DNA of 64,000 bases from Prorocentrum cordatum. Lineage: Eukaryota; Sar; Dinophyceae; Prorocentrales; Prorocentraceae. The stretch lies in the NCBI GenBank assembly GCA_963575745.1, contig CAUYUJ010020538.1, positions 299,133 to 363,132 of the forward strand, read 5' to 3'. The translations under genes and the position numbers were made by a program. The notes beneath the pieces were generated by a model that had not been told where the DNA came from, ran no database searches, and saw only the letters and a list, made by a program, of their open reading frames with translations. This document shows positions 12,150-22,650 of this stretch, piece by piece (position 1 is the first letter of the stretch; the number at the start of each line of letters is the position of its first letter).

Positions 12150-12760
12150 GGGCCCACCAAAGACTGTTCTGAGAACCTGTTGCGGTTTCCACGAAAGGTT
12201 CGTAGAACATTTCTGGCTGGGCCTGTCTTGTTTTAACATGCCGGGTTCTGTTCTAAGAACATTGTTCTTGTTTTTTTGAACATTTAGGGGTTCCGAGAAC
12301 ATGTCGTGGTAGGCCTGTAGGAATGCCGGGACGGTCGGTCCCTGCACAAATGTGGTCGCCGCTCGTGACTTGACTCGGGGCCCCATCCTTCAGGACCCAA
12401 TCCTGGAGAACCACCGATCCTGCTCGGCAGCAGGGGTTGGCCTGCCAGCCCCCCGCCGCCGCCCGGCGCGGCGAGGGGCGGGCGACCCGGCCGGGCGGAA
12501 CGCGCGGCGGGCCACGGCGCGCATGGCGCGCGCGGCCTCTGCTGCCGAGCCATCGTCCGTCGAGCCGATGGCCGCATCGCCGTCGTGTAAGTCAGAGGAG
12601 CAACATGTACCCATGCCTCTACCCTTCCCTCGTGTTCTCCTTTCTGGGCCTCCTGAGAGGCCCTCGTCGCCACCGCTGGATTCGCCGCGAGATCCTGGCC
12701 AGAACGCACCCCGGGAGAGGTCCGGGGAGTAGCAATATCGGTACCTTTTGGTTTCCCCAG
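12150..12760. repeat. duplicated segment, unit 1 (GTTCTNAGAAC palindromes)
   Basis: Shares ordered landmarks with 12785-13240: GTTCTNAGAAC, CATTTCTGGCTGGG, a GTTTTA word, a second GTTCTAAGAAC or GGTTCCGAGAAC, ATGTCGTGGTAGGCCT, GTCGGTCCCTGC, and finally GCTGGATTCG followed by GCACCCCGG. This is a direct duplication of an element of about 0.5-0.6 kb. Confidence 0.7.
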
Positions 12761-12784
12761 GAAGTCCTGGATTCCTTACATATA

Positions 12785-13240
12785 AGCCCACCAGAGAATG
12801 TTCTAAGAACTTTTTGGTGGTCTTCGCGAAGTGTTCCTAGATCATTTCTGGCTGGGACTGTCTTTTGTTTTAGCACATCGGGAATATAGAGCTTTGCTTT
12901 TTGTTTCTCGAACAGTTCTGGGTTCTAAGAACATGTCGTGGTAGGCCTACAGGAATGCCGGGACAGTCGGTCCCTGCTCAGCTCCCTCCTCCGAAGACGA
13001 GCGAACACACATACGCGTAATTATTCGAAGTTCTGCGCGCATTTCTTGGAGCTGCGCGGGCCCGCCTCGGGCGCCCCCTGGCGCGCTCCGCGGCCCAGGC
13101 AGGGGATCCAGCGCCGATCCAAGAAATCCGCGCGGAGCTCCAAACGTATATGTCACGGCTGGATTCGTCGTAAGGTTCCTGACAGCGCACCCCGGCATAG
13201 GTCCAGGGAGTGATTGTATCGGTGCGTTTTTGTTCTCCCA
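12785..13240. repeat. duplicated segment, unit 2
   Basis: Second unit of the pair described for 12150-12760. It starts within 30 bp of the end of unit 1, so the arrangement is close to tandem. An inverted-repeat element (13034-13136) lies inside this unit between the GTCGGTCCCTGC and GCTGGATTCG landmarks. In unit 1 that place is taken by unrelated GC-rich DNA. Confidence 0.7.
13034..13136. repeat. small foldback element, family of 43179-43329
   Basis: The left arm has GCGCGCATTTCTTGGAGC and the right arm GATCCAAGAAATCCGCGCGG, which are imperfect reverse complements around a GGCGCCCCCTGGCGCGC core. Relatives lie at 40571-40692 and 43179-43329. Confidence 0.6.
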
Positions 13241-13249
13241 GTTTTCCCA

Positions 13250-14160
13250 CCATCCCCCCCACGTCTTGCCCGCCCCCGCTTGCCCATTCTTCCCTATCGC
13301 CATCGCCACTCCTTGTCCCCCTCCCATTCCTGTCCCCCCAAACAAAAAACAACGCATCCGCCTGCTGCTCCGTGGTTCCACTTTCCCCCTCTTGCATTCA
13401 TTCTTGTCCGACGTCGTGGGCAAATACGGCGTCGGCAATGGTTGCCATTGGCGCCAGGTGAACCCGATCGCTATCAAGCAGATCGTATTCAAGCTGGACC
13501 GGAACTTCAAGTGGAACGCTAATCGCTCAGGGAAGAAGGCTCGCGATGCGGCGGGTTCCGAGATCGCGCCGCCTCGACGTGGCGGTAACACCAGTGCGGG
13601 CTATCTTGGTGCACATTCATGGCCAACGTTCGCGTGGGATCTGTTCATGCGGGAATGCACCTCCAATCGCCCGTTGATCGCCGATCGGGCTCGAAAGCCC
13701 AACCGTTTCGCTATCGAGGGCTGCCCACCCCCAAATGTTTTCCGTCACAGACTGGAAACAGCCCCGTGCTGCGAAATACTTACGGAGGATGGCATCGACA
13801 GTTGCTCGGGATCTCCGATGGCAAAGGTCGTTTCAAGATTGAGCCAAGCACGCATGGATTATTTGGTTTACCAGGTGAGACACCCTTCATTCCTCACTGC
13901 AGTCAGGACGCTGGACTAAGGACCACTTTTGGGCTCAGGAGGGGCTCTTGTTTTCGGGTCGTTCCTTAGATCCCAGGCCCCCGCAATCTATTCGTGGCCC
14001 AGGATCGGCGTGGCCAGTGAAGCCCCTTCGTTCCTTGGCGTTCCGTATGGAAGCACGAGGACTGTATCCACCTCTCTCCCTTCCATTCGTTTGTGTGTGT
14101 CTCTCTCTCTCATTGTTTTGTTTCTCTCTCTCTCTCTCCTTCTCCCTCTCTCTCTATATA
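13250..14160 (+). other. no confident gene; one plausible exon-like frame
   Basis: A frame on the plus strand (about 13390-13919) has fairly balanced amino-acid composition after a polypyrimidine tract. Its first part reads HWRQVNPIAIKQIVFKLDR. I recognise no family and see no matching frame downstream, so it is only a weak exon candidate. CT dinucleotide runs fill about 14100-14155. Confidence 0.25.
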
Positions 14161-14166
14161 TATGTA

Positions 14167-15950
14167 TCCTTTTTTCCAACCATCCTGTGGTGTTGGGTCC
14201 TCGTTTTGAAGAGACAGCGCCCCGCGTCCCCTCCTCCTCTCCTCCTCCTCCTCCTCCTCCCCCTCCTCCCCTCCCATCACCACCACCACCATCATCATCT
14301 TTCCCAACCATCCTGTGGTGTTGGGTCCTCGTTTTGAAGAGACGGTGCCCCGCGTCTCCTTCTCCTCCCGCTGCCCCCTCCCTCCTCCCCCTCCTTGCCT
14401 CTGCTTTCGGCACACCCCTCACACGTTTCGTAGCCCCATAGGGAGCTCCACCGAAGGTCCCAGTGGCACAGCCCGCATGCGGTTCCCCCACCCAGGGCAG
14501 CGCTTCGTGGCCCAAAAGGGAGTCCACAGAAGGTCCCAGTGGCACAGCCCGCATGCGGTTCCCCCACCCAGCGCAGCGTTTCGTAGCCCCATAGGGAGCT
14601 TCACCGAAGGTCCCAGTGGCACAGCCCGCATGCGGTTTCCCCTACCCAGGGCAGCGTTTCGTGGCCCCATAAGGAGCTCCACCGAAGGTCCCGGTGGCAC
14701 AGCCCGCATGCGGTTCCCCCACCCAGGGCAGCGCTTCGTGGCCCCATAGGGAGCTCCTTCGAAGGTCCCGGTGGCACAGCCCGCATGCGGTTCCCCCACC
14801 CAGGGCAGCGGTTCGTAGGCCCCACCGCATGCGGTTCCCCCACCAGGGCAGCGTTCGTAGCCCCATAGGGAGCTCCACCGAAGGTCCCAGTGGCACAGCC
14901 CGCATGCGGTTCCCCCACCCAGGGCAGCGTTTCGTGGCCCAATAGGGAGCTCCACCGAAGGTCCCAGTGGTACAGCCCGCATGCGGTTCCCCCACCCAGG
15001 GCAGCGCTTCGTAGCCCCATAGGGAGCTCCACCGAAGGTCCCGGTGGCACAGCCCGCATGCGGTTCCCCCACCCAGGGCAGCGCTTCGTGGCCCCATAGG
15101 GAGGCGAAGGTCCCAGTGGCACAGCCCGCATGCGGTTCCCCCACCCAGGGCAGCGGTTCGTAGCCCCATAGGGAGCTCCACCGAAGGTCGAAGTGGCACA
15201 GCCCGCATGCGGTTCCCCCACCCAGGGCAGCGTTTCGTAGCCCCATAGGGAGCTCCACCGAAGGTCACAGTGGCACAGCCCGCATTCGGTTTCCCCTACC
15301 CAGGCCAGCGTTTCGTGGCCCGAAAGGGAGCTCCACCGAAGGTCCCGGTGGCACAGCCCGCATGCGGTTCCCCCGCCCAGGGCAGCGCTTCGTGGCCCCA
15401 TAGGGAGCTCCACCGAAGTTCCCAGTGGCACAGCCCGCATGCGGTTCCCCCACCCAGGGCAGCGCTTCGTGGCCCCATGAAGAGTTCCACCGAAGGTCCC
15501 AGTGGCACAGCCCGCATGCGGTTCCCCCACCCAGGGCAGCGCTTCGTGGCCCGAAAGGGAGCTCCACCGAAGGTCCCAGTGGCACAGCCCGCATGCGGTT
15601 CCCCCACCCAGGGCAGCGTTTAATGGCCCCATAGGGAGCCCCACCGAAGGTCCCAGTGGCACAGCCCGCATGCGGTTCCCCCCCACCCAGGGCAACGTTT
15701 CGTGGCCCCATAGGGAGCTCGCCCGAAGGTCCCAGTGGCGCAGTTCGCATGCGGTTCCCCCACCCAGTACAGCGTCTCGTGGCCCCATAGGGAGCTCCAC
15801 CGAAGGTCCCAGTGGCGCAGTTCGCATGCGTCCCCCCCACCCAGTGGCGCAGTTCGCATGCGTCCCCCCCACCCAGTATTGCGCTTCGTGGCCCCATACG
15901 GGGCTCCCCCGAATGCGATACCCACAACTGCATATGGTTGGGTCCTTCGC
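14167..15950 (+). repeat. satellite element A: ~77-bp tandem repeat, about 19 units, with conserved flanks
   Basis: The core (about 14422-15912) repeats every 76-78 bp. Each unit contains GGTCCCAGTGGCACAGCCCG, CATGCGGTTCCCCCACCCAG, GGCAGCG, TTCGTGGCCCCATAGGGAGC and TCCACCGAA. The left side carries a motif with CATCCTGTGGTGTTGGGTCC then TCGTTTTGAAGAGAC, present twice (14174 and 14300), and a CTCCTC tract. The right side ends with ATACCCACAACTGCATATGG. Because 77 is not a multiple of 3, every frame stays open and yields long Cys/Trp/Gly-rich shadow ORFs, up to 475 residues on the minus strand. These are not genes. Confidence 0.92.
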
Positions 15951-17300
15951 CAGGCGAATTGTCTCTCCCTCTCTCTCTCTCTCTCTCTCTCCACCCCTCC
16001 TGATTATCCTCCCCCTCGCCGCGTCCACCTCGAAACTGGAGGAGGAGGAGGAGGAGGAGGAAAAGAAGGAGGAAGAGACGGGCGCAGAGAGGATGGATGG
16101 CCTGGGAGGCCGAGGATGGATGGATGGATGGAACAGCCCCGAGGGGAAGTTCTCGCGAGAATCAAATAGCAGGGTGCGGTGGCCAGCAGGACTTCTGGTC
16201 GCAGTTGGGGGGCGCCATCACGCCTGGGCACCACGACAGGCCACCGCACCCTACAAACAACGTCAGGCCTCTCGAGCCTTCTCCTCTCGGATGCGGGCAC
16301 GCCCCTTGAGGCCTTGAGGGCAGCAAGTCTCTGCTTGTAGACAAAGCTGGAGCTCGACGACGCTGCCGTCGACACTGAGTTGCGCACCATTTGCCTCGGC
16401 GATTGGACAATCGCGAGGTGCCTGGACACTGTTTTTCATCGCCCCCTCCGTAACGCTTGTCACGGGGGCTCCGCCCCCCCCCCCCCCTCCCCCGTGCGCG
16501 CGGCTGTCGCGGTGCACACATCGGCGGCGTACACAGGCGATGTTGTGCACGCAGGCGTTGTGGTGTACACCGGCGCTGTGTTGCACGCAGCTGCTGCGGC
16601 GTACGCAGGCGTTGTGGTGCGCGCAGTCACCCGTGCCTGGGTGAACACAGAAGATGATGTTCTTCCCTCCCCTATCTTTCTCTCCTCACAGGCCCCGGTT
16701 GTGCTCGCGGGCTCTTGTTTCGGAGCTTCAGAGACTGGGGTCAATGCAAACGGGGGTCAGCCAGGGCACCAGATCCTGCAGGATCCTGCGAAGACCCTCT
16801 CTGGCTGACCCGAGTTAGCGAGCCGCTCGTGGCCGCGAGGCGGCCGCGCATATTGGCTGACACGGGTTTTCGAAGTCCTGCGTTGCAGTTTATTTTCTTC
16901 TTGCATTGCAGTTTTTGGTTTCCTGCTGACCTGGGCTTGCTTGACCCGGGTTAGCAGATTCCCGATTGTTGTGTTTGCACGCTGCGGCGCTCTCCAGCCA
17001 GTGTTCTTTTCACACCGAGACGAACATACAGAAAATGGGGGAGCAGCGGCGAATGCGACAGAGCGGGGAGGAACCAGATACCAGACAACAGTTTGCATTC
17101 TTTCACGCCTCGACGTACCAGAGGACATGATGGCGGATCAAGTGGCTGCAGGCAACATGAAGGTAGATGTTGGGATCGGTGCTGGACTCGCTTTCTAGGC
17201 GCAGGGTCCAGCATCGACCCCAGCGCGGGCGCTCAAGGTTGCGACCCGCATCGGGAGGGGGGGGCTGTCGGGCCTCAGGGCTCTCGGAAACGAGCCCGCG
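15951..17300. other. no gene; microsatellites and a ~15-bp minisatellite
   Basis: A CT run (about 15960-15995), a GGA run (16038-16070), a GGAT run (about 16093-16130) and a poly-C (16475-16490) are present. From about 16525 to 16630, words such as GTGTTGCACGCAG and GGCGTTGTGGTG recur every ~15 or 30 bp. I see no supported gene. Confidence 0.5.
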
Positions 17301-17307
17301 GTGCGAA

Positions 17308-18880
17308 ATCATTCCCAAACATCTTGTGGTGCTGGTCCTCGTTTTGAAGAGACAGCGCCCCGCGTCCTCCTCTCCTCCTCCCCCTCCTCCCCTCCCATCA
17401 CCACCACCACCATCATCATTCCCACCCATCCTGTGGTGTTGGGTCCTCGTTTTGAAGAGACTGTGCCCCGCGTCTCCTTCTCCTCCCGCTGCCCCCTCCC
17501 TCCTCCCTCCTCCCCCTCCTTGCCTCTGCTTTCGGCACTCCCCTCACACGTTTCGTAGCCCCATAGGGAGCTCCACCGAAGGTCCCAGTGGCACAGCCTG
17601 CATGCGGTTCCCCCCCCAGGGCAGCGTTTCGGAGCCCCATAGGGAGCTTCACCGAAGGTCCCAGTGGCACAGCCCGCATGCGGTTCCCCCACCCAGGGCA
17701 GCGTTTCGTGGCCCAAAAGGGAGCTCCACCGAAGGTCCCTGTGGCACAGCCCGCATGCGGTTCCCCCACCCAGTGCAACGTTTCGTGGCCCCATAGGGAG
17801 CTCCACCGAAGGTCCCAGTGGCACAGCCCGCATGCGGCTCCCCCACACAGGGCAGCGTTTCGTAGCCCCATAGGGAGCTCCACCGAAGGTCCCAGTGGCA
17901 CAGCCCGCATGCGGTTCCCTCACCCAGGGCAGCGCTCCGTAGCCCCATAGGGAGCTCCACCGAAGGTCCCAGTGGCACAGCCCGCATGCGGTTCCCCCAC
18001 CCAGGGCAGCGTTCCGTGGCCCCATAGGGAGCCCCACCGAAGGTCCCAGTGGCACAGCCCGCATGCGGTTCCCCCACCCAGGGCAACGTTTCGTGGCCCC
18101 ATTGGGAGCTCCACCGAAGGTCCCAGTGGCGCGGTTCGTAGCCCCATAGGGAGTTCCACCGAAGGTCTCAGTAGCACAGCCCGCATGCGGTTCCCCCACC
18201 CATGGCTGCGTTTCGCGGCCCCATAGGGAGCTCCACTGAAGGTCCCAGTGGCGCAGCCCGCATGCGGTTCCCTCACCCAGGGCAGCGGTTTGGAGCCCCA
18301 TAGGGAGCTCCACCGAAGGTCCCAGTGGCACAGCCCACATGCGGTTCCCCCACCCAGGGCAGCGTTCCGTGGCCCCATAGGGAGCTCCACCGAAGGTCCC
18401 AGTGGCACAGCCCGCATGCGGTTCCCCCACCCAGGGCAGCGGTTCGTAGCCCCATAGGGAGCTCCTTCGAAGGTCCCAGTGGCACAGCCCGCATGCGGTT
18501 CCCCCACCCAGGGCAGCGCTCCGTAGCCCCATAGGGAGCTCCACCGAAGGTCACAGTTGCACAGCCCGCATGCGGTTCCCCCACCCAGGGCAGCGTTTCG
18601 TGGCCCAAAAGGGAGCTCCACCGAAGGTCCCAGTGGTACAGCCCGCATGCGGTTCCCCCACCCAGGGCAGCGTTTCGTAGCCCCATAGGGAGCTTCACCG
18701 AAGGTCCCAGTGGCACAGCCCGCATGCGGTTTCCCCACCCAGGGCAGCGCTTCGTTGCCCCATGTGGAGCTCCACCGGAGGTCCGGGTTCGGCACATTCC
18801 TCACACGCTTCGTGGCCCCAGGGGGAGCTCCACCGATGACGAACGACGTCTCACAACTGCGGCACTTACGATTGCACATG
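17308..18880 (+). repeat. satellite element B: ~77-bp tandem repeat, about 16 units, same orientation as A
   Basis: Same architecture as element A. The left motif TCGTTTTGAAGAGAC occurs twice (about 17340 and 17448), then a CTCCTC tract, then GCTTTCGGCACTCCCCTCAC at the array entry and 77-bp units to about 18780. The array then repeats its own entry phrase (TTCGGCACATTCCTCACACG, about 18788) before the exit motif with CACAACTGCG. Several units are truncated or fused (for example near 18130). Confidence 0.92.
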
Positions 18881-18895
18881 GTTGAACCCTCTTCC

Positions 18896-19136
18896 AGGCT
18901 TTCTGTTGCTGCGTGCGTCTACTTTCATTCAGACCCCCCCTCTGCACCGCCAGGTGGTAATCGGACTCAGTGCGCCCCGCCCTAGTACTCGCAACCTCCT
19001 CCTCCTCCTCCTCCTTCTCCTGCTCCCGCTCCTCCTCCAGGCGTTTTGTTGCTGCATGCGTCTGCTTTCGTCCAGACCCCCCCTCTGCACCGCCAGGTGG
19101 TAATCGGACTCGGTGCGCCCCGCCCTAGTACTCGCG
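18896..19136 (+). repeat. direct duplication, period 143 bp
   Basis: About 98 bp starting at 18896 are repeated at 19039 with few differences. Shared words include CAGACCCCCCCTCTGCACCG, CCAGGTGGTAATCGGACTC and CGCCCCGCCCTAGTACTCGC. A CTC-rich spacer separates the two. Confidence 0.8.
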
Positions 19137-20019
19137 ACGGTGCCGCCACCTCGCCGCTGGAGGACACTGCGGCCTTCGAGCGCGTCGGCCACACGAAGCC
19201 TCGCATTTCCTGCTCGTGGTTCCTGTCTTGGTCGCTCTCGTTTTTGTGTCTCCCTCTCTCTCTCTCTCTTTCTGTTGTTGTCTCTCTCTCTCTCTCTCTC
19301 TCTCCCTCTTTCTGTTATGTTGTCTCTCTTTCTCGTCGTCTTGGTCGCTCTCTTTGGGTCTCTCTCTCTCTCTCTTTTTGCTTGGCTTTGGCCGTTCCGC
19401 CCGACCCTCGTCTTATCCGCTGCCGGCTTGCAGAGTCGGGTTGTGCCCGCGTTTGTTTGAGGTGGATGTGCGTTTTCGTAGTGCAGTCCGATCAGCACGC
19501 ATACTGCATACTGTAGTGTCGTTCGTTGTTTGTGCAAGATCGTTTTCGTTTGGCCCCCCACCCAGGCGGGATCGCGAGGCTGCGGCTGGAGTGCGCTCGG
19601 CACATGTCCGGATGCAGCTCACTTTTCGTGCCCCGTCGTTGATGTGATCGATGTACACAGTCGCCACTGGAGGAAGGCGTGTGTGTGTGTGTGTGCGTGC
19701 ATGATGCGTGCGCGTACGGGTGTGTGTTCTGGATTGCGCGTGCAGTTGAACTGGTGGGGCCCATCGCTCGAGAAGGCCGAAGTTTCGCCGCCGCGGAGGA
19801 GGGGCAACGTCTCAATGTGTGTGACTGATGGACCGAGACCATTTTGTTAGTTACAAGACTGGTTTCGCGCGCCGCGGTCGGGCCAGAGCGGTTGCCTTTT
19901 TTTTCCATCGCGGTGATGAAGCATCGCGGGGCGCGATTCGTGATGCGCGAGGTTAGGCCAACCAGAAACATGAACCAGGTGCGGCCCCAACTGTGGAAGG
20001 GTTTATCATTGCATGGGCG
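19137..20019. other. no gene; CT and GT microsatellites
   Basis: CT runs fill much of 19245-19380 and a GT run lies at about 19680-19700. No supported gene was found. Confidence 0.5.
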
Positions 20020-20175
20020 CGTTGATCGGCGTTATTTGGCATTGTTTGGCGTTTTTACGTATTACGTTGCAGTGATTCGCGCTGCTTGGCATTGATTGGC
20101 ATCGCGTTGCTTTACATACATGTATTGCCAATGCTTTGCATTGCTTGGCGTTGTTTGGCATTGCTGTCCATTGCC
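20020..20175 (+). repeat. degenerate ~10-bp repeats around TTGGCATTGC
   Basis: TTGGCATTG, TTGGCGTTG and TGCATTGC words recur with about 10-bp spacing. The reverse-complement type (GCAATGCAAAGCA) forms a similar tract at 57515-57680. Confidence 0.55.
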
Positions 20176-20295
20176 AGGGACCCGAGGAGCAAAACCAGGG
20201 AACTTGCGGAATCCAAGCAAGGAACATGGCTGGGGAATCTGGGGGGTCCGGCGCACAAAACCGGGGAGCCCGAAGAACTCATCAAATTATCCGGA

Positions 20296-21575
20296 CGAAA
20301 GACCCAACCATATGCAGTTGTGGGTACCGCAATTGTGAGCAGATTCTTCGGTGTAGCTCCCTATGGGGCCACGCAGCGCTGCACTGGTTGGGGGGAACGC
20401 ACGCGGGTGGTAGCACTGAGGCCGTCGGTGGAGTTTCTTATTGTGCCACGAAGCGTTGTCATGGGCAGGTGTAAATGCCAAATTGAGTGTGTGTGTGGGG
20501 GGGGGGGGCGCATGCGGACGGGTCGGTGGAGCTCCCTATGGGGCCACGAAGCGGTGTAGTGAATGGGTGAAAATGCCAACTTGGGTTTCCGGGGCGCATG
20601 CGGGGGTCCCACGGGGAGTTTCGGTGGAACTCCCTATGGGGCCACAAAGCGTTGTATTGGGGGGAGAAGCGCGGGGAGCAAGGGCTGTGCTGGGTGGTGG
20701 CGGACGCATGCGGGCGGTGCCACTGGGACCTTCGGTGGAGCCCCTTTTTATGGGGCCACGAAGCGTTGTACTGGGGGGGAAGCAGGGAACAAGGGCTGTG
20801 CTGGGTGGTGGCGGACGCACGCGGGCGGTGCCACTGGGACTCTCGGTGGAGCCCCCTATGGGGCCACGAAACGCTGAACTGGGCGGGCGCAGCGCATGGA
20901 GCAAGGGCTGTGCTGGGTGGTGGCGGACGCATGCGGGCGGTGCCACTGGGACCTTCGGTGGAGCCCCCCATGGGGCCACGAGGCGCTGTACTGGGTGGGT
21001 AAAACGCAGGGAGCAAGGGCTGTGCTGGGTGGTGGCGGACGCATGCGGGCGGTGCCACTGGGACCTTCGGTGGAGCCCCCTATGGGGCCACTAAACATTG
21101 TACGTGGTGGGTCAAAACGCGGGGAGCAAGGGCTGTGCTGGGTGGTGGCTCACGCTGCGGGCGGTGCCACTGGGACCTTCCGTGGAACCCTTTATGGGGC
21201 AACGAAACGGTGTACTGGGTGGGTTCAACGCATGGAGCAAGGGCTGTGCTGGGTGGTGGCGGACGCATGCGGGCTGTGCCACTGGGACCTTCGGTGGAGC
21301 CCCTTTTTATGGGGCCACGAAGCGTTTTACTGGGTGGGTGGAACGCAGGGAGCAAGGGCTGTGCTGGGTGGTGGCGGACGCATGCGGGCGGTTCCACTGG
21401 GACCTTCCGTGGAACCCTTTTTTTATGGGGCCACGAAGCGCTGTGCTGGGTGGGTGAGACGCACGGAAAAGGGAGGAGGGAGGAGGAGGGGGAAGAGGAG
21501 GAAAGGAGACACGCGGGGCGACGTTTCTTCAAAACGAGGACCCAACAACACAGGTTGGATGGGAAAAAAAGGATC
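20296..21575 (-). repeat. satellite element C: inverted copy with ~112-bp units
   Basis: This is the A/B element in reverse orientation. It opens with CCATATGCAGTTGTGGGTAC (about 20308), the reverse complement of the A exit motif. It closes with ACGAGGACCCAACAACACAG (about 21533) next to a GGAGGA tract, the reverse complement of the A entry motif. Units contain GGACCTTCGGTGGAGCCCC, TATGGGGCCACGAAGCG and GCATGCGGGCGGTGCCACTG. Spacing of CACTGGGAC is 111-115 bp (20721, 20832, 20944, 21056, 21168, 21280, 21395), because each unit has an extra ~35 bp containing GAGCAAGGGCTGTGCTGGG. Confidence 0.9.
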
Positions 21576-21911
21576 AATGCGGGGGAACCCGAGGAACATG
21601 ACCGCGGAACCCGATGACAAAAAAGGAAAGCAATGAACAACACCGCGGAACGCCTTTGTAAGGAAACAACAAATGATCCCCAGCAGAAGGCCCTTGTAAC
21701 AAAACAAGGCCAGGGACCCCCCGAGGAAGGCAGACAGCCACCTGTTCTTCGCAAGCACTTTGGCGGGCCCGCATGCTGGCGCCCTGAGAACGCATCAGCC
21801 TTGCTGACACGCTGCAGGAATCAACTAGATCGGGGGGAAGCTAAGCCTTTCTGACCCCCACCCGGAGCAGCTTCCCTTAGAAACACGTTTCTTGGCTTTG
21901 CTTGAATGGGA

Positions 21912-21952
<41 letters not shown>

Positions 21953-22225
21953 AAAGAGAGAGAGAGAGAGAGAGAGAGAAAGATAAACAACACAAGAAAG
22001 AGAGAGAGAGAGAGGGAGAGAGGGAGAACTCCTCGCCGCCTCGCCCCCTCGCCTCCTCCCTCCTCCATCGCCCTTCCTCGACTCGCCTCCTCCCTGCGGC
22101 CTCGCCGCCTGGCGCGCAGGGCGGGCTCCAAGTGAGCCCGAAGATGCGCAACGCCATTGCGTACGCGCTGGCGCTGTTCCCCTCGGCGGTGCAGGCGGCC
22201 ATGCTCGGCCACGTGCAGGGGAGGG
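21576..22225. other. GA microsatellites; one short signal-peptide-like frame
   Basis: GA runs fill about 21915-22025. At 22144 an ATG opens MRNAIAYALALFPSAVQA, which looks like a secretory signal peptide. It is followed shortly by GGGGAGG/GTAGGG, a possible splice donor. This could be a first exon or chance; no downstream exon could be matched. Confidence 0.25.
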
Positions 22226-22650
22226 TAGGGTCGGTATCGTTTAACCAATCCCCATCCCCATCCCCATCCCCATCCCCATCCCCTTCGAGACCCCCACCAA
22301 ATTACCACCCCCAGTTGGGGATACACCCCTCGAAACCCGAAGGGACGACCTACATCCCCATCTCGGGGGGGTAAGTCGGCCAGTGGGGCCCAGGCCACGC
22401 CGCTGGGGATGGGAATCGTTTAACGATGCTCTCGCAAAGTGCCTACTCGCAAACGTCCGGAAAGCCCACGTTCACCTCGATGTAATATATCGTGGATTCC
22501 CCACGGCGGGTCCGGGCCGTTTGCGAGTAGCGACTTTGCGAGTAGCGGAACGCGCCTGCCTATAAATGTAGGGCTGGCGCCTTCTAAGAAGCAGCCTTCT
22601 TCTAAGACGTCTTCCCCCCTCCCCCTACCTTTTTGTGCGCGCCGCCAGCA
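22226..22650 (+). repeat. microsatellite-carrying dispersed element, copy 1
   Basis: Order of landmarks: ATCGTTTAACC, a (CCCCAT)n run (about 22249-22285), CCCATCTCGGGGGG, GTGGGGCCCAGGCCACGCC, CCTTCTAAGAAG palindromes, and an end with GTGCGCGCCGCCA. The same order is found at 39215-40205, with a different microsatellite in the same place. No coding capacity was recognised. Confidence 0.7.

Noticed and set aside
12160-12300. GTTCTNAGAAC as a steroid-receptor or heat-shock element
   Set aside because: Dinoflagellates lack nuclear hormone receptors, and the spacing does not fit the heat-shock element. It recurs within repeats.
14422-15912. CRISPR-like array
   Set aside because: The units are contiguous with no unique spacers, and the context is eukaryotic. 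It is a satellite.
14601-16028. 475-residue minus-strand ORF and other long ORFs in the 77-bp arrays
   Set aside because: The unit length is not a multiple of 3 and contains few stops, so all frames stay open. The peptide simply repeats every 77 residues.
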